This document shows positions 58,093 to 63,486 of a stretch of 63,486 nucleotides of DNA, one piece after another. The position numbers and the translations under genes are program-made. The DNA is from Massilia glaciei (lineage in GTDB: Bacteria > Pseudomonadota > Gammaproteobacteria > Burkholderiales > Burkholderiaceae_D): positions 1-63,486 of the forward strand of contig NZ_PXWF02000139.1 of assembly GCF_003011895.2 (NCBI RefSeq), read 5' to 3'. Within the stretch, counting starts at the first letter, position 1. Every line of letters begins with the position of its first letter. The notes under the pieces are model-generated. The model saw only the letters and a program-made list of their open reading frames with translations, had not been told where the DNA came from and did no database searches.

Positions 58093-58926
58093 TCACTCCG
58101 TCCAGTTGACCCAGCCGTAGTGCGCGCTCGCCAGCACGAAGATGCCGAACGCGATGCGGTACCAGGCGAACGCGGTGAAGTCGTGGGTGCTGATGTAGCG
58201 CAGCAGCCAGCGCACGCACAAAAACGCCGAGATGAAGGCGGCCACGGTGCCCACCGCGAAGGTCGGCAGGTCGGCCGCCGAAAGCAGCTCCCGGTCCTTG
58301 TAGAGGGAATACGCGGCCCCGGCCATCAGGGTCGGTATCGCGAGGAAGAACGAGAATTCGGTCGCGGCCTTGCGCGGCAGGCCGAACATCATGGCGCCGA
58401 TGATCGTCGCGCCCGAGCGCGAGGTGCCGGGGATCAGGGCGGCGGCCTGGGCCATGCCGACCTTGAAGGCGTCGAGCACGGTCATGTCCTCGACCGTCGT
58501 GATGCGGGCGATCGGCGGATGGGTCTTGTTGCGGCGCTCGACCCACAGGATGATCAGGCCGCCGATGATGAACGCCATCGCCACCGGCACCGGCTTGAAC
58601 AGCTGCGCCTTGATCATCGAACCGAAGGCCAGGCCCAGCAATGCCAGCGGCAGGAAGGCGACGACCAGGTTGAGCAGGAATCGGCGCGCCTTCGGGTCGC
58701 TCGTCAGGCCGGTCGCGACCGCGATCAGGCGCGCGCGGTATTCCCAGCAGATGGCCAGGATCGCGCCGGTCTGGATGACGATCGAGAAAACTTTCCATTT
58801 TTCGCCCTCGAGGTCGAGCAGGCTGGCCGTCAGGATCAGGTGGCCGGTGGAGGAGATCGGCAGGAATTCGGTGAAACCTTCCACCAGGCCCATGATGACG
58901 GCCTTAAGCGCGAGAATAATGTCCAT
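58093..58926 (-). CDS. uppP: Undecaprenyl-diphosphatase
   Basis: A 277-residue integral membrane enzyme (BacA) that recycles the undecaprenyl carrier for cell-wall synthesis. [16 protein letters not shown] and [10 protein letters not shown] are the two conserved catalytic motifs. About eight membrane helices. Upstream gene of a uppP-recQ pair. Confidence 0.96.
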   Translation of the reverse strand: MDIILALKAVIMGLVEGFTEFLPISSTGHLILTASLLDLEGEKWKVFSIVIQTGAILAICWEYRARLIAVATGLTSDPKARRFLLNLVVAFLPLALLGLAFGSMIKAQLFKPVPVAMAFIIGGLIILWVERRNKTHPPIARITTVEDMTVLDAFKVGMAQAAALIPGTSRSGATIIGAMMFGLPRKAATEFSFFLAIPTLMAGAAYSLYKDRELLSAADLPTFAVGTVAAFISAFLCVRWLLRYISTHDFTAFAWYRIAFGIFVLASAHYGWVNWTE

Positions 58927-59059
58927 TAATTGTTGTCTGCAGGTATTTTTGTTGAGTATTGAAGGAAATATGCGGGCCGATGAGGCAACACTACGCGGGG
59001 TCGAAGCTTACCACGAGCGGGCCCCGCGCCGGTGGGATGGGCGCAAGGAGGCGGGGCGG

Positions 59060-59359
59060 TTACGAGGTCAGGCGGTCGAGCGTGGCGAGGAAATGCATGG
59101 CCTGGACGCGGCTGGCGCCGCACATCTCGTGCGAGGGCTGCAGGCTGGCGCAAACGGCGGGCCGTTCGGGATGGCCGAAAATCTTGCAGCCTTCGTCCGC
59201 GTCGAGCTGGATGCAGCGCACGCCGGCGGGCTTGCCATTTGGCATGCCCGGGATGGCCGAGGAGATCGACGGCGCGGTGCAGCACGCGCCGCAGCCGGCA
59301 CGGCAGCTTGGGGCCGGCGGTGCGGGGTGCATGGAGGGGGATTCGGTTGGGCTGGACAC
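59060..59359 (-). CDS. YkgJ-family cysteine cluster protein
   Basis: A 99-residue protein with CRAGCGACC near the N-terminus and further cysteines in VRCIQL, EGCKIFG, AVCASL and EMCG, the pattern of YkgJ/UPF0153 proteins thought to bind zinc or an iron-sulphur cluster. The biochemical role is not established. Confidence 0.88.
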   Translation of the reverse strand: MSSPTESPSMHPAPPAPSCRAGCGACCTAPSISSAIPGMPNGKPAGVRCIQLDADEGCKIFGHPERPAVCASLQPSHEMCGASRVQAMHFLATLDRLTS

Positions 59360-59445
59360 GGGCGCCAGTATAGCGCGCCGCCGCCTGCCCTGGCGTGGTT
59401 CGCGTCCTGGTCACGGCCCCTGGGCAAGCACGCAGGCGCGCCCCC

Positions 59446-61641
<2,196 letters not shown>

Positions 61642-61872
61642 GGCATACACACCTAAGCTAGAGCTAAGCGCCGATTGTCGTGGCCTATCCTACGGACCAC
61701 CCCCCTCAAGTTGTTTGAGCTGCCTCAATAATGGCGCGCTTGGGGCGGGCCGTCGTGCCTTTTAATTGCCCGGCATCATCGTCAATACGTGAAGAAGCTG
61801 AACAATGCGCGGCCGATGTCGGGTATGATTTCGGCCACCTTCACCGTACCTTCACCGCTCCCGGAGTCACCC

Positions 61873-62298
61873 ATGCGCAAGATGATGTTCGTAATGATGA
61901 TGGCGTTCGCCGCCCCGGCCTTCGCCGCAACGCCGCAGGAGACCGTGAACGGGTTCCACGCCGCGATGAGCGCCGGCGACAAGGTCAAGCTCGCCTCCTT
62001 CCTCTCGCCCGACGTGCTGATCTACGAATCCGGTTTCGTGGAGCGCTCGCGCGCCGAGTACGCCAGCCACCACCTGGGCGCCGACGTCGCGTTCGCCAAG
62101 GCGGTCACGCGCAAGGTGCTCAAGCATGGCGCGCGCGTCGCCGGCAACCAGGCCGTGCTGTGGGAGGAAACCGAAACCACCGGCACCTTGAAGGGCAAGC
62201 CGGTGCACGTGTTCGGCACCGAGACCACGGTCCTCGAAAAGGTCGGCGCCGACTGGCTGATCGTGCACGTGCACTGGTCCTCGCGCAAGGCAAAGTAG
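61873..62298 (+). CDS. Exported SnoaL/DUF4440-like protein
   Basis: A 141-residue protein with a signal peptide (MRKMMFVMMMAFAAPAFAA) and a mature NTF2-like fold: VNGFHAAMSAGDKVKLASFLSPDVLIYESG and GADWLIVHVHWSS. Start 61873 gives the signal peptide directly. It sits in a copper locus, where similar periplasmic proteins are frequent. The histidine/methionine content is modest, so direct copper binding is uncertain. Confidence 0.8.
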   Translation: MRKMMFVMMMAFAAPAFAATPQETVNGFHAAMSAGDKVKLASFLSPDVLIYESGFVERSRAEYASHHLGADVAFAKAVTRKVLKHGARVAGNQAVLWEETETTGTLKGKPVHVFGTETTVLEKVGADWLIVHVHWSSRKAK

Positions 62299-62366
62299 TC
62301 CGCGCCGCGCGGGCGCCGGGCGCGCCCGCCGCTTGAGTGTCTTTGCGGCTGTGATACACTGCGCGC

Positions 62367-62792
62367 ATGAATCGTGTGCTTAAAATGTGCCTCGTGTGGC
62401 TGTTGCTGATCGCGCTCCCCCTCCAGGGGTTTGCCTCGGCAACCATGTTCTCGTGCGGCACCGAAAGCACGCACCACGCGCCCGACACGGTTGCCGCGGC
62501 GCGCGGCGAGGCCGACGCGCCCAAAAGCGCCGGCCATTGCGATCCATCGCAGAACGGCCAACCGGGCGCCGCCGCGCCGGCCGACGCGCCCGCCGATTCC
62601 TCCTTCCACGACTGCAAAAACTCCTGCAACGCCTGCCAGGCGTGCTGCGTGGGCGCCGTGCTCGTGTCCGGCTTCTCCGTCTGGAAACCGGCCGCCGTAG
62701 CGACGGAACTGCCTTCCGCCTCTCCCCAAGTGTTCGCCTCCGGCCACATTCCCGGCGGCCTCGAACGACCACCCCGCCTCCCCATCGCTTGA
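62367..62792 (+). CDS. Exported cysteine-rich protein of the metal-resistance locus
   Basis: A 141-residue protein with a signal peptide ending near GFASA and eight cysteines, six of them clustered in HDCKNSCNACQACC. It also has scattered histidines (THHAP, GHCDP). The clustered thiols suggest a periplasmic metal-binding protein. It lies between the SnoaL-like gene and a TolC-type efflux gene on the same strand. In related genomes small Cys/His-rich proteins precede cus/czc efflux operons; here the role is inferred from context. Confidence 0.75.
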   Translation: MNRVLKMCLVWLLLIALPLQGFASATMFSCGTESTHHAPDTVAAARGEADAPKSAGHCDPSQNGQPGAAAPADAPADSSFHDCKNSCNACQACCVGAVLVSGFSVWKPAAVATELPSASPQVFASGHIPGGLERPPRLPIA

Positions 62793-62922
62793 TCCATTCC
62801 TGAACGCCATGTGCCGGGCCTAGCGCGCCGCCCAGGCGTTTCCGGATCGATTGCGCGCGCCGTCCGACCGCGCGCGCCCGACATCGTTGTCGATCCGACA
62901 GCGTGAATCCGTATCGAAAGTG

Positions 62923-63486
62923 ATGCAAATGAATCCATATTTCCGCGCCGGCGCGTTGGCGCCGCTGCTGCTCGGCGCCGCCGCGTGCGCGCACGCCCAG
63001 GACGCCGGCCTGCACGCGGCCTTCGAGGCGGCATGGCAGCGCCAGCCGGCCCAGCAGGCGCAGGCCGCGCGCCAGGCCGAGCTCGACGCCAAACTGCGCG
63101 CCGCCGGCGCGCTGACCCCGGCGCCGGCCTCGGTGTCGGTATCGCAGCGCACCGACCAGATCGGCAGCAAGCTGGGCCAGCGCGAGGCCGAGGTCGAGTT
63201 CGACGTGCCGCTGTGGCTGCCGGGCCAGAAAGGCCGTGAGCGCGCCCTGGCGCGGGCCGAGGGCGGCGTCTACGCGGCCGCCCAGCGCCTGGCGCAATGG
63301 CGCCTGGCCGGCGAGCTGCGCCAGGCTTACTGGCAGGCGCGCATCGACGCCGACGAGCATGCGCTGGCCGTGCAACGCAGCGCCAGCGCGCGCGCGCTCG
63401 CGGCCGACGTCGCGCGCCGGGTCAAGGCCGGCGAGCTGGCCCGGGTCGACGCCAACCGCGCCACCGGCGAGGAGCAGGGCGCGCGC
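62923..63486 (+). CDS. TolC-family outer-membrane efflux protein (CusC/CzcC-like), partial
   Basis: The frame stays open from 62923 to the window end (188 codons so far). A signal peptide ends near AACAHAQ. The mature part shows the alternating helices of outer-membrane factors: AFEAAWQRQPAQQAQAARQAEL, VEFDVPLWLPGQKGRERALA and RLAGELRQAYWQARIDADEH. The PLWLPGQK-type segment is common in CzcC/CusC metal-efflux proteins. A second ATG lies two codons downstream (62929). Inner-membrane partners would lie beyond the window. Confidence 0.85.
   Translation, partial: MQMNPYFRAGALAPLLLGAAACAHAQDAGLHAAFEAAWQRQPAQQAQAARQAELDAKLRAAGALTPAPASVSVSQRTDQIGSKLGQREAEVEFDVPLWLPGQKGRERALARAEGGVYAAAQRLAQWRLAGELRQAYWQARIDADEHALAVQRSASARALAADVARRVKAGELARVDANRATGEEQGAR

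Overview
The window is GC-rich chromosomal DNA from a betaproteobacterium, most likely an Oxalobacteraceae member close to Massilia, Duganella or Janthinobacterium. This is inferred from codon bias, from gene order (amgK-murU beside lptD-surA-pdxA-rsmA; fur facing bamE-dapB; leuS-lptE-holA-proA) and from the general look of the proteins. No database search was possible.

Layout. 0-7.2 kb: an M48 protease, a repeat-rich spacer, then a minus-strand operon amgK-murU-pepP-ubiH-like. 7.8-15.6 kb: a secreted lipase with a short lipase-chaperone-like partner, then lptD-surA-pdxA-rsmA. 15.6-18 kb: an array of four related tiny exported-peptide genes, three of them behind copies of the same leader. 18.3-21.1 kb: two related lipoproteins and a metallophosphoesterase lipoprotein. 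21.2-33.3 kb: housekeeping (HAD phosphatase, hrcA, fur, bamE, dapB, leuS, lptE, holA, proA, hemJ). 33.3-45.1 kb: REP-like palindromes, an rRNA methyltransferase, an MFS exporter, a REC-PAS-GGDEF-EAL protein, small stress-type genes, ahpCF and a chemoreceptor.

The accessory part runs from about 45.3 to 54.7 kb. It holds tRNA-Gly(CCC) with two upstream partial copies of its 5' half, cargo genes between them, a broken phage integrase abutting the tRNA, a phage lysis gene, an orphan Hcp/immunity/Tae4 type VI module, a broken NYN-domain gene and a 151-bp tandem duplication. It ends in a low-GC four-gene operon: D12 adenine methylase, HARE-HTH-NUDIX protein, two-TM protein with a cytoplasmic DUF5919-like domain, and an NMN adenylyltransferase-like enzyme. 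I consider this cassette the best candidate for an undescribed system, probably a nucleotide- or NAD-linked defence module. The tiny-peptide array at 16-18 kb is the second candidate.

After 54.7 kb the core chromosome returns: trmB, uppP-recQ, a YkgJ-type protein, and a copper locus (CopA ATPase, SnoaL-like and Cys-rich exported proteins, and a TolC-type efflux protein cut by the window end).
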